Positions 1 through 12,018 of a DNA stretch of 64,000 nucleotides are shown in pieces. Source of the DNA: Theristus sp. LFF4_11 (taxonomy: Eukaryota; Nematoda; Chromadorea; Monhysterida; Xyalidae); the NCBI GenBank assembly GCA_030248135.1, contig JASANC010003160.1, positions 1 to 64,000 on the forward strand, read 5' to 3'. A program made the position numbers and the translations under genes. Within the stretch, counting starts at the first letter, position 1. The number at the start of each line of letters is the position of its first letter. The notes below the pieces were generated by a model. The model was not told the DNA's origin and did no database searches. It saw only the letters and a program-made list of their open reading frames with translations.

Positions 1-505
1 TTTTAAAACCGGTTTTTTTCTAGTTTTTTTTTTCTGAAAAATAAAGAACCGGTTTTTTACCTTAAAAAATTTCTAAACTTTCGTAGTCAAAAATCACAAC
101 TCTTTGTTTGATTGATAAAATGTAAAATTATATTTTTGAAAAAACGATGCAGTGAACTGTGCCGAACTGAACTGGCGAAGCATCATTTTGTAGAAGCTTT
201 TGCGGCAAGGATCAAGTGAAATACGATGAAGACAAGGTGACTGCTAAACTAAGTGCATATGCAGACCGACTGACGATGTTGTCGATTTGCAAAGGGTAAC
301 TGATGAAATGTTATTTTTCGAACGCAATCCGCTACCGGTTTCACTTTGCAGTTCTGCAAATCTCGCCCCCTAATCAAGTCAGCTATCCGTTCTTTGCAAC
401 CGTCTCTTCCCGCTCCCACCTACACGGTTGCTGCCAGTCTTTTGTTTTCAATTTATTGAACGTGCTGCCTGGAAACCAATAAAAGCGAAATTGATTTGAT
501 TTTTA
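1..505 (-). mobile_element. hAT-like MITE, family H2, truncated copy at the window edge
   Basis: This stretch is the reverse complement, with small differences, of 5459-5985. It includes the TTTTAAAACCGGTTTTTTTC end region. Similarity stops at about 505, so the element is truncated inside, and its outer end lies off the window. Confidence 0.8.
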
Positions 506-1676
506 AATCCGCCGTGATGCGACACATATTGCGGTTTGATACTAACGCACTTTGTCACGGCCGTTTCTGGCGACTGTGAAACACTAAAATCCGGCAACGC
601 AAATCAAATGATTCCCCATAATTTTGCCCACACTGACGTTAAATTCTCGAAATCATGAGCACTCTGATTTCCGATTTCTGCACTAATATTGTGCAACTGA
701 AATCAACGAACGCAAGTAACAATTTCGATGTCACAAGCACAAAAGCCACAACTCCAGTGCACTTTGTTTAAAAAAACTCCCAACGTTAACGACGGTGAAA
801 GTATGGATTTTCATGATCACTTCCTTTCGCTTTTGAAAAATTTCAGTTGTCTTCTTTGTTGTGGAAATTGCGCGACGGCACTACGCGTCAGTGGGAGTGG
901 GGTTGTGCATTTTGAAATTGTTCGTTTGTTGTTGACATTGTCAAAGTATGAGCGAACATTGCACGCAAACCGAATTACCACTTGAAACTGAATTCCTTGT
1001 GGTATCATACAAATTTAAACATAAAAACTGTACATTAGTCGCACAGTAGTAGACATAAGTGGCAGTTGTGACATTGAAGGATTGTGTTTGTATACATCTT
1101 ACGCGTCTTAAGCGATGCTTCGGCATTTGGATTTCGGAATTTCACACACGGTTTCTGAGTTTTTTGCTGCAAACTTTGTTGTTGCTTGAATCATTCAACA
1201 CAATAAAGAGAGCAGTCACTCTTTGCGTCTACTCTAACGGGTTGCACGCTCAGCGTTGCCCAAAACGGGTTGTTGTTTTTTAACAGCAGAAATATGAATG
1301 AATTGAGTTCATAGTTTCAGTTCAGTTAAAAATTAGAAATCAAATGCAGGTTGAAAAAACTCCAGATGGTGACGTTTTTGCAGATTAGCACGCAAAAACG
1401 TCGCAAAAAATGAACGATACTATTTCGCCCAGAATTTGCTTAGCCGTGTGCACATAATCAGGAGTGTATCGCGAATTTTTGCATTCATTGATAGAGAATA
1501 TAGCCTTCAATTCGATATAGTTCAATAAAAATGTACACATGCAGCTTGTCTGTCGGTTGGTGGCAGCCACAACCGCGCACACCACACCACACACACGTGC
1601 AGCCGGCGCTGTCTTGTTGTACGCGTTTCATAAATTTTAATATTATCATAATATTCACTGCAACATACACAACAAG

Positions 1677-1698
1677 CACACACACACACACACACAAA
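1677..1698. repeat. (CA)n microsatellite
   Basis: About eleven CA units in a row, directly visible. Confidence 0.9.
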
Positions 1699-1909
1699 GC
1701 AGACGACGTCGAGACGTTACGTTTCGAATCGACTTTATATTTGGCCATATGTGTGTGCGTTTCGATTTTGGTCTGGTCTCGTGTGTTTCACTGCCGTGTG
1801 TATGTGGCACGAGTAGCAGCAGCAAGCAGTAAACAAAAACTGAAAAACATACACACACGCACAGCGGCGAAGGGACTGGGAGATATGTTATTTATTTTTG
1901 CGAAAAATC

Positions 1910-1936
1910 AACAACAACAACAACAACAACAACAAC
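1910..1936. repeat. (CAA)n microsatellite
   Basis: About nine CAA units. The glutamine or asparagine runs they would encode are artefacts of the repeat. Confidence 0.9.
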
Positions 1937-2403
1937 GGCACGTTTCCTCCAGAAACGTGTGTTAAGAGGCGCACATTTTTTACATATGATGTGATCACCA
2001 CCAAACTCAGCACACACCACTCTGCTGGCCGTTGTACAACCTTGCCTTTAATGGCAGTTGTTCTGCTCGTGCTTTCCGTTTTTATCGTCCGTTTTGAAGA
2101 CGCCGGAACGGGATGACAAAAAATGATGACAGATTTAGACCTAGACAGTGACGATAGTCGTTTTTGTACCGGACAGGGGCTGTAAAATGCAAGTTTTCCG
2201 ATTATTTAGGGTTAAAAACCGAAACCTGTAGTGCGAAAGTAAAAACGATGAGTAACAACGGCCACAAAAAACATGCAGTAAAAACAATTGCAAAAACACA
2301 CGGTAAATAGCAGCGCGAATAAGAACAAAAGTTACAGCCGGGAAAAGGTTTGCCGTATGAATTGTGGTTGTTAAACTATGGATCAACTTGAGTTGAACCT
2401 TAA

Positions 2404-2486
2404 TTGGCATTCATGAAGCAGTATTCAATAACGCATAGCTATGCATTAGCATTGCTACGCGTTGGATACTGCTTCATGAATGGTAA
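2404..2486. mobile_element. Hairpin MITE, family B
   Basis: Inverted arms CATTCATGAAGCAGTAT and ATACTGCTTCATGAATG flank a short loop with ATAGCTATG. It lies 70 bases before the DYRK exon acceptor. Further copies at 41756, 42045, 43979, 46685 and 63731. Confidence 0.85.
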
Positions 2487-2556
2487 ATAAATAGCGTTCA
2501 TGGTCGGTGAAAAAAACACAAATAGCGTTCATAGTTGCACGTTTTCGTGTTTCCAG

Positions 2557-3546
2557 TGATCCTCGGCGCGAAGTACGGCATGCCAATCGACATGTGGTCG
2601 CTGGGCTGCATTCTGGCCGAGATGCTCACCGGCTACCCGTTGCTGCCGGGCGAGGACGAGTACGACCAGTTGGCGTTGATCATCGAGCTGATCGGCATGC
2701 CCTCGCAGAAAGTGATCGACGCTGGCAAACGATCGCGCAACTTCATCTCGTCCAAGGGATACCCGCGCTATTGTACAGGTCCGCTTGTTGAGTGCTGTTG
2801 GCGCTCTCTCGCGTTTAGTGCTTGCTGCTGGTTGCTTTTGAAGTGGCGCGGCAGGGCCAAGAAAAACAAGGATGGGCGCGGGACAGCCTGTCCCGCAAAG
2901 TGCGGGACGAATTGCGTGAACCGGAAGTTTTTTTCCCGGCTGTCCCGTCTTGCAACCGAAACACCTCTGTCCCGTGCGGCCCGCACCCATCCGTGCCAAG
3001 AAGCTGACTGATGATACTGATTGGTTTATTGGCGGCTCTTTGAGCTGCGCTGGTGTCCTGAGCAGTACGGAACAAGAATGTGCAAACCACCAAACCACTC
3101 AGCAAAATCGAGACACCCTCATCCGAGGTTTGCTGCTTGTGTCACTCAATCTAACTATCACGCGTGTGACCCATTTTTCCAATATTCTGCAGTCACTGTT
3201 TTTCGCTTTGCCTGCAGCGACGCAAATGCCGGACGGCAGCGTCGTACTGAGCGGCTCGCGGTCGAAGCGCGGCAAACTACGCGGCCCGCCCGGCTCGCGC
3301 CAATGGTCGAGCGCGCTGAAGAGCTGCGCGGACGAGGCGTTCATCGACTTTCTCAAGCGCTGTCTCGACTGGGACGCGGACACGCGATTGACGCCGCCGC
3401 AGGCGCTACGCCATCCGTGGCTCCGGCGGCGGCTACCGAGAGCGCCCGACTCGGCCGTGGCGTCAGCGGCCGGCGGCACTGTCGTCGACAGTCTGATGAC
3501 GCAGTCAATGGTCGCCAACGGCACCAAGCTGCCGCATATTGCGTAG
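2557..3546 (+). CDS. DYRK2: DYRK2-type dual-specificity kinase, last two exons (5' part outside window)
   Basis: This is the C-terminal half of a DYRK class II kinase (DYRK2/3/4, MBK-2 group), a cytosolic and nuclear Ser/Thr kinase that autophosphorylates on tyrosine. Exons are 2557-2778 and 3218-3546; donor GTCCGC, acceptor CTGCAG, and the split codon reads GCG. The first residues here, [20 protein letters not shown], lie just after the activation loop (APE motif to subdomain IX). [16 protein letters not shown] and [13 protein letters not shown] follow, then after the intron [12 protein letters not shown], the subdomain XI Arg in [17 protein letters not shown], and a short tail ending LPHIA. 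The match to the family is close and unbroken. The ATP-binding lobe, catalytic loop and YxY motif must lie upstream, so an intron of more than 2 kb precedes 2557. An AATAAA signal lies 85 bases after the stop. Family assignment is firm; the exact paralogue is inferred. Confidence 0.93.
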
Positions 3547-3630
3547 CATTTCGCTGACGATCGAGCGGCGTCTGTTCTTGATGATTGCCCGCCTCGGAAT
3601 ACTGCTAGACCACTACGATAATAGTTTATC

Positions 3631-3636
3631 AATAAA
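3631..3636 (+). terminator. Polyadenylation signal AATAAA of the DYRK2-type gene
   Basis: A canonical AATAAA hexamer lies 85 bases after the TAG stop, followed by T-rich sequence. It is the likely 3' end signal of the kinase transcript. Confidence 0.55.
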
Positions 3637-3699
3637 GATAATAATTGCTTCGTTTCGACACAACGTCGTCGCTTCATCGTTCGAGAGACATCAAGGCTT

Positions 3700-5203
3700 T
3701 TCTTCGACGTTCCCACCTGTTTCATCCTCAACCTCTATCAACTTGCCGCCTGCCCTAAAACTCTTTTTTTCTATTCCGTATTTATTATTAAATACTATTT
3801 TTATTACTATCATTCGTTCTCATATGGCATCTTTCATAATGTTTTTGCCCTTCGTAATTTAACAGACCCAACCGATTCGACTTTTTTTATTCAGAACCAA
3901 TTTAAGTTACCAACAGACCTTGATTACCTACACCGATGTTCCCCATCGAAACTGCTCTAATTGTTGTTTTTTACTGTTTGTCACGTTTTTTTCTCAGCGT
4001 TTTCATTTTTTTTGTATTTTGACACATAACTTGGTAGGCTGTATCATACACATTTTTTATATCCACACACATTTCCCTGTTCTGGCTGTGCAACTTTAAT
4101 GATTGTATTTTTCAGTTTTGTTGTTTTCTTTTAATATTGAAAAATTTGTAAATACTAGCGCTTTTTACAACGTACAAGAAACAAACGTGCTTAGCGCCTG
4201 CTGCTGCTGCTAATTTGTTTTGTTTTTCTTTATAACTCGTAAGATCGGCCTTTTCATTCAAAATTTTAAATTTTGTTTGAAACGTGTTGATTCGAAATTG
4301 GTAGGTTATATTTGGCCAATATTTGGCTGCTTAAGTGGCGCATTATTGGTTAGCTCAAAGTTGCCTCTTTATTGTTTCAGTTTTTTCGTAATTTGGGAAA
4401 AAAATCTTATTGCCACCATTGTTTGTGCAACAGTATTCTCTCGAAACCATCTTTTATAATTTCTGTTGTTCATGAACGTTTGTTTGTGTGTTTGTGAGCG
4501 GTTCTAGCGTCCGGCTTAAAAGTTTTGTTTAAAATATCGTGACAACATCCCCAATCAGCTTTGTTTTGTTAAAAAACAAACAAAAGGTTTCATACTTCTT
4601 TTAAAAGTTTTGTTACAAGCTCTTATTACTTGGACACGTTTGAAATTGTTAAAAGTTTGTAACTTTATTGCAGAGATTGTTACTGTTGCAAAATTGGTAT
4701 TTTCTTTTTCTATTACTTGCAAATTTGCCACTTCATTGTGAAGCATTTAGCACCGTTCATGAATTATTGTTTTTTTAGTTTCTTTTTATCCACCTGGTAG
4801 AAAAGCATCTGTCACCTGAACTGATTTTCCAAAAACTATTAGCTACCTAAAGCAACAGGTCTAAAATTCAAATGGAATTCGTAAAATATAGCAGCAACTA
4901 CGTGCAACACAACAAATTCCGGCCAATTCGCACGTCCACGACTTAGCTGTCATTTCATGGTTAGTTTTGGGATCTTTTTCAGTAAAGTTTGTTTTAAAAC
5001 CAACAGAGTTTGTCCCACTGTCCCTGGTTAGCCGACACTTTGTACGAAACATTAAAAAAAATTTGTTCTTCATCGCAGCAGCTCATGCAAGTTTTCAGAA
5101 CGGTTTTTTGTCTGTTTAGTCAAGTTGACCCGCTTGTTTTGTTTCCATCCAGCCGGAAAAAAAACCCGCCTACTTTTCTTACTGATAATGTCAGTGTTTG
5201 TGA
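3700..5203. other. Intergenic, no gene recognised
   Basis: T-rich sequence after the kinase poly(A) signal. No splice-framed coding stretch was seen on either strand. Confidence 0.5.
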
Positions 5204-5211
5204 TTTTAGGT

Positions 5212-6002
5212 TAGAGTTGGTAAAAAACCGGTTTTTTATATTTCCAGGAAAAAAACGGTTTCTTTTCCGTTTTAAAACCGTTTTAAAACCATAAAAACCG
5301 AATGCTTCCCAGCTCCTAAACTTTCCAGAACTTGGCTTCTTGAACTCAAAATAGGAATTACATCAAAATTAGTGATTTTGAGCAGCCTAACATGCTGTTT
5401 TCGGGCATACAAAAATTTGCTATTTTTGCCACCCAATGCTATCCAATTTTTTGTTTCAAATCAAATCAATTTCGCTTTTATTGGTTTCCAGGGCAGCACG
5501 TTCAATAAATTGAAAACAAAGACTGGGCAGTGACCGTGTAGGTGTGGGGAGCGGGAAGAGACGGTTGCAAGGAGAACGGATAGCTGACCCCGATTAGGGG
5601 GCGAGATTTGCAGAACTGCAAAGTGAAACCGGTAGCGGATTGCGTTCGAAAAATAACATTTCATCAGTTACCCTTTGCAAATCGACAACATCGTCAGTCA
5701 GTCTGCATATGCACTTAGTTTAGCAGTCACCTTGTCTTCATCGTATTTCACTTGATCCTTGCCACAAAAGCTTCTACAAAATGATGCTTCACCAGTTCAG
5801 TTCGACACAGTTCATTGCACCGTTTTTTTCAAAAATATAATTTTACATTTTATCAATCAAACAAAGAGTTGTGATTTTTGACCACGAAGTTTGAAATTTT
5901 TTAAGGTAAAAAACCGGTTCTTTATTTTTTCAAGAAAAAAAACTAGAAAAAAACGGTTTTAAAACGGAAAAGAAACCGGTTTTTTTTCCTGTGCCAACCC
6001 TA
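5212..6002. mobile_element. hAT-like non-autonomous element, family H2, complete copy
   Basis: Terminal sequences TAGAGTTGGTA and TGCCAACCCTA are inverted repeats, followed inward by A/T-rich arms with ACCGGTT. The element is flanked by a perfect 8-bp duplication TTTTAGGT (5204-5211 and 6003-6010), the size used by hAT transposons. Length 791 bp, no transposase visible. The copy at 1-505 is its inverted, truncated relative. Confidence 0.88.
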
Positions 6003-6010
6003 TTTTAGGT

Positions 6011-9000
6011 TGACTTTTCAGTTTGGTTGTTCTTGATTGAGACCGTTTAAATTAAAGACCGCATATTTCGGCGTTTAAATTGGGGAAAGAAGGGATTAAA
6101 AACGTCGGTTTTAGAATTGGTATGCTTCAAAGCGTGAACTGTAGTTCTTTTTGCATATTAACAGGCTAAATGGAAACTGAAGCGGAAAACCTTGATTATG
6201 TTTATTTGTGTTTGATTATTCAAACAACCACTGCAATCTAAACCACTGAGCAAGAAAATTGCTTCCAGACCAATTCGATGCAAGGCTCAGCGTGGCGCAA
6301 AAAAAATGAAATACGATTGATTTTCACTGTAAAACTACAAGCTAATGTGCAATCAGAAATATTTGCTTCACCAGCGTAAATAAAACGGAACTGACATAAA
6401 ATATTTGCATTTTAGTTGGTGAACGAAGCTTGCTTAAAAGAGAGCAACTGCTAAAAAAAGCAACGCACACAGTTTCTGCATGAGTTCAGATTCAGACATC
6501 CGGGTAAATCTGGTTCTGTAAAAGTTCAGTCGAATCTGCGCGGAAAACTGAGATACGACTTTCAGTCAAATCGCTGGTGGCACGCAAAAATAAAGAATTG
6601 TGAGTGAGGGTGTGCATTGATGGTGTTTGCGAAATTTGGTTTGTGGTGGGGTCTCTGTAGCTTTCGCTATCTCTGGGGGCTTTAGTAGAAACGAAGAGAC
6701 ATATGAGCGTAATTTATGTGCTTATTAGCTGAAACGAGCTTAAAGCAGCGACTGACAAATCTGCCCGCAATTGTTATAACGGTGTAAGAAATGTACGTTT
6801 TTTCGCCCACTTTTACGTTTTTTTCACTTCTTTGTGTTGTATGTGGTTGTCGGCTTGATTGGGGATGTGTTGGAGGGACCGCTTGCGTTTTGCCAATATG
6901 GGAAAGTCTGGATCTTGATTTTAGATATCAGCTTTCTCGAATAAATTTGCGCCACATTTGTTGAAGAATTGTACCATGCATGCACAGCATATTGATTTTG
7001 CAGGGTCCTTGCATTCTTATTGCCATGTCATCTTAACGCGAATGAGTGGCATGTCACTCCATCGCTGCTAGAATGCTATGATTATTGGTTGACTAATTAG
7101 GCTGGCCAGCATCTGTGTTTTCGTTTTGCACGTTGTAACCGAAAATCGCGAAAATGACGGTCGTACGAAAACACAAGATTGGTGTGTTATATCAAGCATT
7201 AAAAATTTGCTGTCCGTGATATGGCCTGAAGCCTGGGCATTTCTGATATTTGCAAAGCAATGCACGAATGCATTTTTGGCTGCAGTGTTATGTATTTCAG
7301 GCTTTCTTTGTTCTTCGAACCAAGGTTTGGTGGCCATTTTAATTGAGTCGTTTAAAGTGTATTAATGAGTTTCAAACTGACATTTGAGTTGAACCTTGAA
7401 ATTAAACTGCCTCAAAAACAACCTTAGTTGTTAAAATTAAAACAAACTCTTGGTGGAAAAAACTGTCAAACAACAATAAATGCAAATGGATATTGCAGGT
7501 TAAACCAGTTTTAGCAACATGTGTTGCAGTTTCAGCTCGATCATTGTTTTATCGATAGAATTTCTCTTCTGGCTTTTTGAACAAACACCGGCAGATGGTG
7601 GAATGAAATGTTTAAAGCCTGAAGTCCTCGCAAAACTGAACACACGTTTTCATTTCGGCTTTCTAAATATTGCAGTTTTGGAAAGAAGCTTCAATCGTCC
7701 ATTGGTCAGTCTGGTATGTAACACGCCGGTTTAGCAAAAATAGCACTAACAACAGTGCATCTGTTCGTCAGTTTTGCCCTTCGTTGCATTTCGAATATAG
7801 TGTAAAACATTGTTTACTGGCCCCAAGGTTTTATCATTCATTTTAGTCGTTTGGGTTTTTGATAGAGAGACACAAGGCTGAAAGATGAGAAACGCAAAAC
7901 GTTAGTTATTTACGAGTGTGCAGTGTGGTCTGCAGTTGAACTGAGAGAGAGGTTGGCTTGGGTCGTGGTGTTTCGATTATATTATGTTATTATTGTGATG
8001 ACTGCGGGATTTTGCTGTGTTTGAGTTTTTTTTGAAGGGGACATGGTTTTAGGGAATGAGGTAAAAATATGAGTTTTTTCTCGTTTCATTTTATTACAAC
8101 TATTCTACAAAAAAAACAAAATATATTTCGTTTTTCTTTTTGTAGAGTAGGTAACATCGTGTAAGAAAGTACTCTTGTTGCTGGAAAGTGCAAATAACCG
8201 TGAAATTAGCCATTTATTTGGAAACACATTTTCAATTAGCATCACATTTTCAATAGTTTGTGGAGTTTACATCCGGTTCACTAGTTCTCTTTTTTGTTTT
8301 TGTGAAATCAGACTGGTTGTTTTTCTGCGATTTTTTCTTGGGAAAGCAAAAAGACAGGGGCCGGCATGACGCTTACATGTGTGGGTTGCTGGTGGTCACC
8401 ATGTATTGTATGTGATTCAAAGTTGTGTCTTAAATCACACGCGGCAATCGGTTCCATGAACCCGGTTGTAAACTTATGATCTTGTTCTGACATTCTGAAC
8501 CACATAGTTGTTGGTCACGGATAAATCTGGTTGTTCAGCGAGCAACCCAAGCAACAAGCGATTTAATTTTTTTATTTCTGTCGTTCTACAAACAAAATAC
8601 CGACAAAAAAGTGCGCAAATTTGGCGTGGAACAATGTGCTCAATTTTGTTTGTAAACTCAACTCGGAGATAAAGGGTGATAAATAAATGTGGGGAAAATG
8701 GCAAAATCAGCAAAAAAACAGCGCTGTGAAGGTCTGTAATCATATGACAACGCGAAGGTCGAACGTGAAATTGTACTGCATTTATGCATGCTTTTACACA
8801 CGTTTCTTCAAGCACATATGTTTTCTAATGTATTTTTGATTGTCGTCGCCGTCGCTACACTTTGCGTTCTTTTTCTTTAAAATGCGTTTTCATATTTTGC
8901 GCAAGGCAGTACTTTTTTCTTCCAACACATGTAAAAGCGACCTTCTAGTATGTTTTCTGTGCGTTCTCTGCGTATTAACAATTGATCTTTTTCTCTTTCT

Positions 9001-12000
9001 TCCTTGCGCTATTTCGTTCAGTTCTTTTTTGCAATTTTTATCTTAGTTGTCGCGCGACTTGGCGTGACTGTGAAATCGCGTGTTTCCAACTCTTGTGCTC
9101 TTGTGACGCTGCGCGAACCGGCTTTGCATGTTGACAAGCAGAATATGTTGGATATGATGGGTTGTGCTGTGTTCTTGTGGTGGAAATGTAGTTTGTTGTG
9201 CTGGGTTGTAGAAGGACAGTCGGGAAATTACGAGATCGCGTTTGAGCGGGATCGTTTTCTTTGATTATCTTATTTCGTTAGATTTGCTGGTGTTTTCAAA
9301 GTATTGGAAATTCAGTTGTATCGCAAACGTTGATCAATCAAAATCAAAGGTGTCACGCAAATTGCAAGTGGTTAGTTTTTACAAAGTGGTTTAACAAAAC
9401 AAAGTTTTCTATTTTATCATAAACCATGTGATCAGGTCATGAGGTTGACGGATGTTATGAGTTTTTTATTCCTTTGAGTGAGACTGAGAGTGGTGTTTTC
9501 TAGCGTTTTTCGAAAAATAAAGCAAAGTTTTTTCCACACAGTCTTGAAAAAAAGTAGATGCAGCTAACTGATTCACTGAATTCATTGGTCATTAGAAAAG
9601 AACGGCATTTGTTGAATCTAAATTTCGCACTAATACGCGGTTGTCTAACGTTGTGTGTGCATGATGTTGAAGTGAAAATTGTTGGGCTCTGTATTTCACA
9701 ATCGCGTTCCGATAATGAGTTTGGGGCGTTTCCGATAAAAAATAGTCGGAAAACACATGGCACTTGAAGAAATAATTTTGTCGTGGATGTGCTATTTTCA
9801 GGCCTTGAAAGCTGACGTCTGATACTTCACTTTGAAGAAAAAGGCTCTGATGAGGGATGGGATGTTATTGTATCATCTGGTCTTGTGGTGTTCCAATTAC
9901 ATGTGTCTGGGTAGCAGAACAAATTTGATGGATGATTAATTTTTGCGTTCCGCAAGTTATGAACAACTTTTACTTTTATCCTAAGGTACTCGTTTTTTTG
10001 TTGATTGGAAATTATTTAGGTGGGTAACCAACCATGGTAATCCCGTCAGTTTCCTGTCCTAAATTACGCGTCCAGTGGATCATAATGTGAATCATCAACA
10101 TCAATACCGTCATGATAACCCAATTAACTTCACCATTATGACAATGTAAAATTCAAACCGTGAAATAAAACAAAACTTGAAAACGCACAAATTGTCGGCT
10201 GAAATGGGACGATTACAACCTTCCGTATTGAAAAAAACTATTTGAAAAAAGTTCACTCAACTTTTTAACAATTCATTTTTGTATTTCTTGCAGAACTTGA
10301 CAACAAACCATGAAATGGCACCTGCACCTGCGTGGACGTGCGCTTGTTCGTGATATTTTCCTGTCTGAAACTGAGCAAATACTTTTGACAGAAAATGCTG
10401 TTAATTGCTAATTGTTCGCACGGACATGCACGCAGACACACAACAAATAACCGTTGAATGACTCAACATATTTAAAAGTGTTTGGGCAACAGTTTTTCTA
10501 CTTGCGACGATTATGTGTTTCTCTGAAAATACGGATATTTGATGAACGTTTTCAATTGTACATTTTAAAATTACGTTAATACGATACGGTACCGTTTTCA
10601 GACCCGTTGTTCTGGCTGTTACATTTCTTTCAGTTTTTTTATTTAAAAAATATTTCCACAGGTTGACTCTCAAATTTGTCGCCCGCTCTGCCGTTGTTTG
10701 ATATAACAATATGTGAGAAACTTTCATGCATTTCAATTATTCACAGAGATGGTCTTGTACAGTCATGGATCATTAGCACTTTGCTTTTATTGTTTTGTTA
10801 CACACATCCGGACAATGCATTTTCACCTTCTTATAATGTTTTGACGTTCGTAGACGTTGTATCATAATACTAGATGAACAGAGCAATTGGATTGAAACTT
10901 ACCACTTGAAAGAATAAGTTTTGCTTATTTTAAGACGTCACAGAAATGAGTTTGTTTAGGCTTTTCTTCAGATTTATTTCCGAGAGAGAAACTCACACGC
11001 GCTCAGTCATTTGATGTTTTTCATTCTCTCTCTATCTTGTGTATAAATGTGGTTTTTTGCAAATTTTTCCTGAATGACTGAATGATCTACAAATGTCAAC
11101 GCTGTTTCACCACTGCCCTAACTGGAATTTCGATTGGGTGCTGCATTTTTAACAGAAAACAATATGGGGGGCAGCGAGCAACGTGCAGCGGTGTACGGTG
11201 ATACCGGTCTCTGTGTATACTTGCTCTAGTTACCTTGTTAATCGTAACTGCACACGTTTCATTAGTATTCCAGGTAGCCGATCAGGCGGAGTGTGCTCAG
11301 ATTAACAAGGCCTAATGTGTCATTCATTCCATCGGGGTCTAAATTTGTTCTTCAACCACTTTCAAGAAAACTGTTTAGACCCTGACGATCTGAACATCGC
11401 CGTGAAATGCTAAATCGCCAGGGAGAAACTGTCGTGTTGATTGTTATAGTGTTATGGAAAAGACTGTTATTGTGTTTGTCGTGAAGTCGGTTTATTGGAG
11501 CTGATCAGATTGATGACATCATACCATTCACGAACGAACGTGTTAATTCTGGGTGATGTCATTTCTGTCTCAAGTTGTCAGAAACCGTCTTTACTTGTTG
11601 GCAATCTCTGAACTTCTGTTGGACTTTCCCCTGCTTCATATTGTTTTTTGAAAAAACTTCAAACATGTTGTTTTCTATTTCACGGATTTCACAAATGCAT
11701 ACCTTCATCAGTTGTTTATTCTTGTTTTTGTGACAGTTTCGTGGAATATTGTGACGGCTTTGCTGGTGATTTTCATTTTTCTTTGATGAAGAAACGTCAG
11801 AATTTGTGTTTGTTGTCAGCGTGTTTGTCAACGAAAAAAGAAATGAATAACGCAACCATTATTGTTGGGTTTGGAATGTGTGGATTTTTCGTTGAAAAAA
11901 TACCGATTTTGCAATCTGTCTACATCAATCAGGTTGTACCGCAAGGGTTTTTTTTCTCTCTTGTAACGGACAAAACTTTTGCATTAAAAATCAGGTAACC

Positions 12001-12018
12001 GAAATTGAAAATCGTCCA
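6011..12018. other. Intergenic or DCP2 5' region, no gene recognised
   Basis: About 6 kb of AT-rich DNA with only short chance open frames on both strands. It may include the 5' UTR or an upstream non-coding exon of DCP2; nothing specific was identified. Confidence 0.5.

Larger units (their letters stand above)
506..2403. other. Upstream intron of the DYRK2-type gene or intergenic DNA
   Basis: No kinase-like exon was found on either strand. The stretch is AT-rich with a (CA)n tract at 1677-1698 and a (CAA)n tract at about 1910-1936. The kinase N-lobe must be encoded further upstream, so this is most simply intron. Confidence 0.5.

Noticed and set aside
1531..1965. 144-codon plus-strand frame with Thr/His and Gln runs
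   Set aside because: Its composition comes from (CA)n and (CAA)n microsatellites; no domain or splice context.
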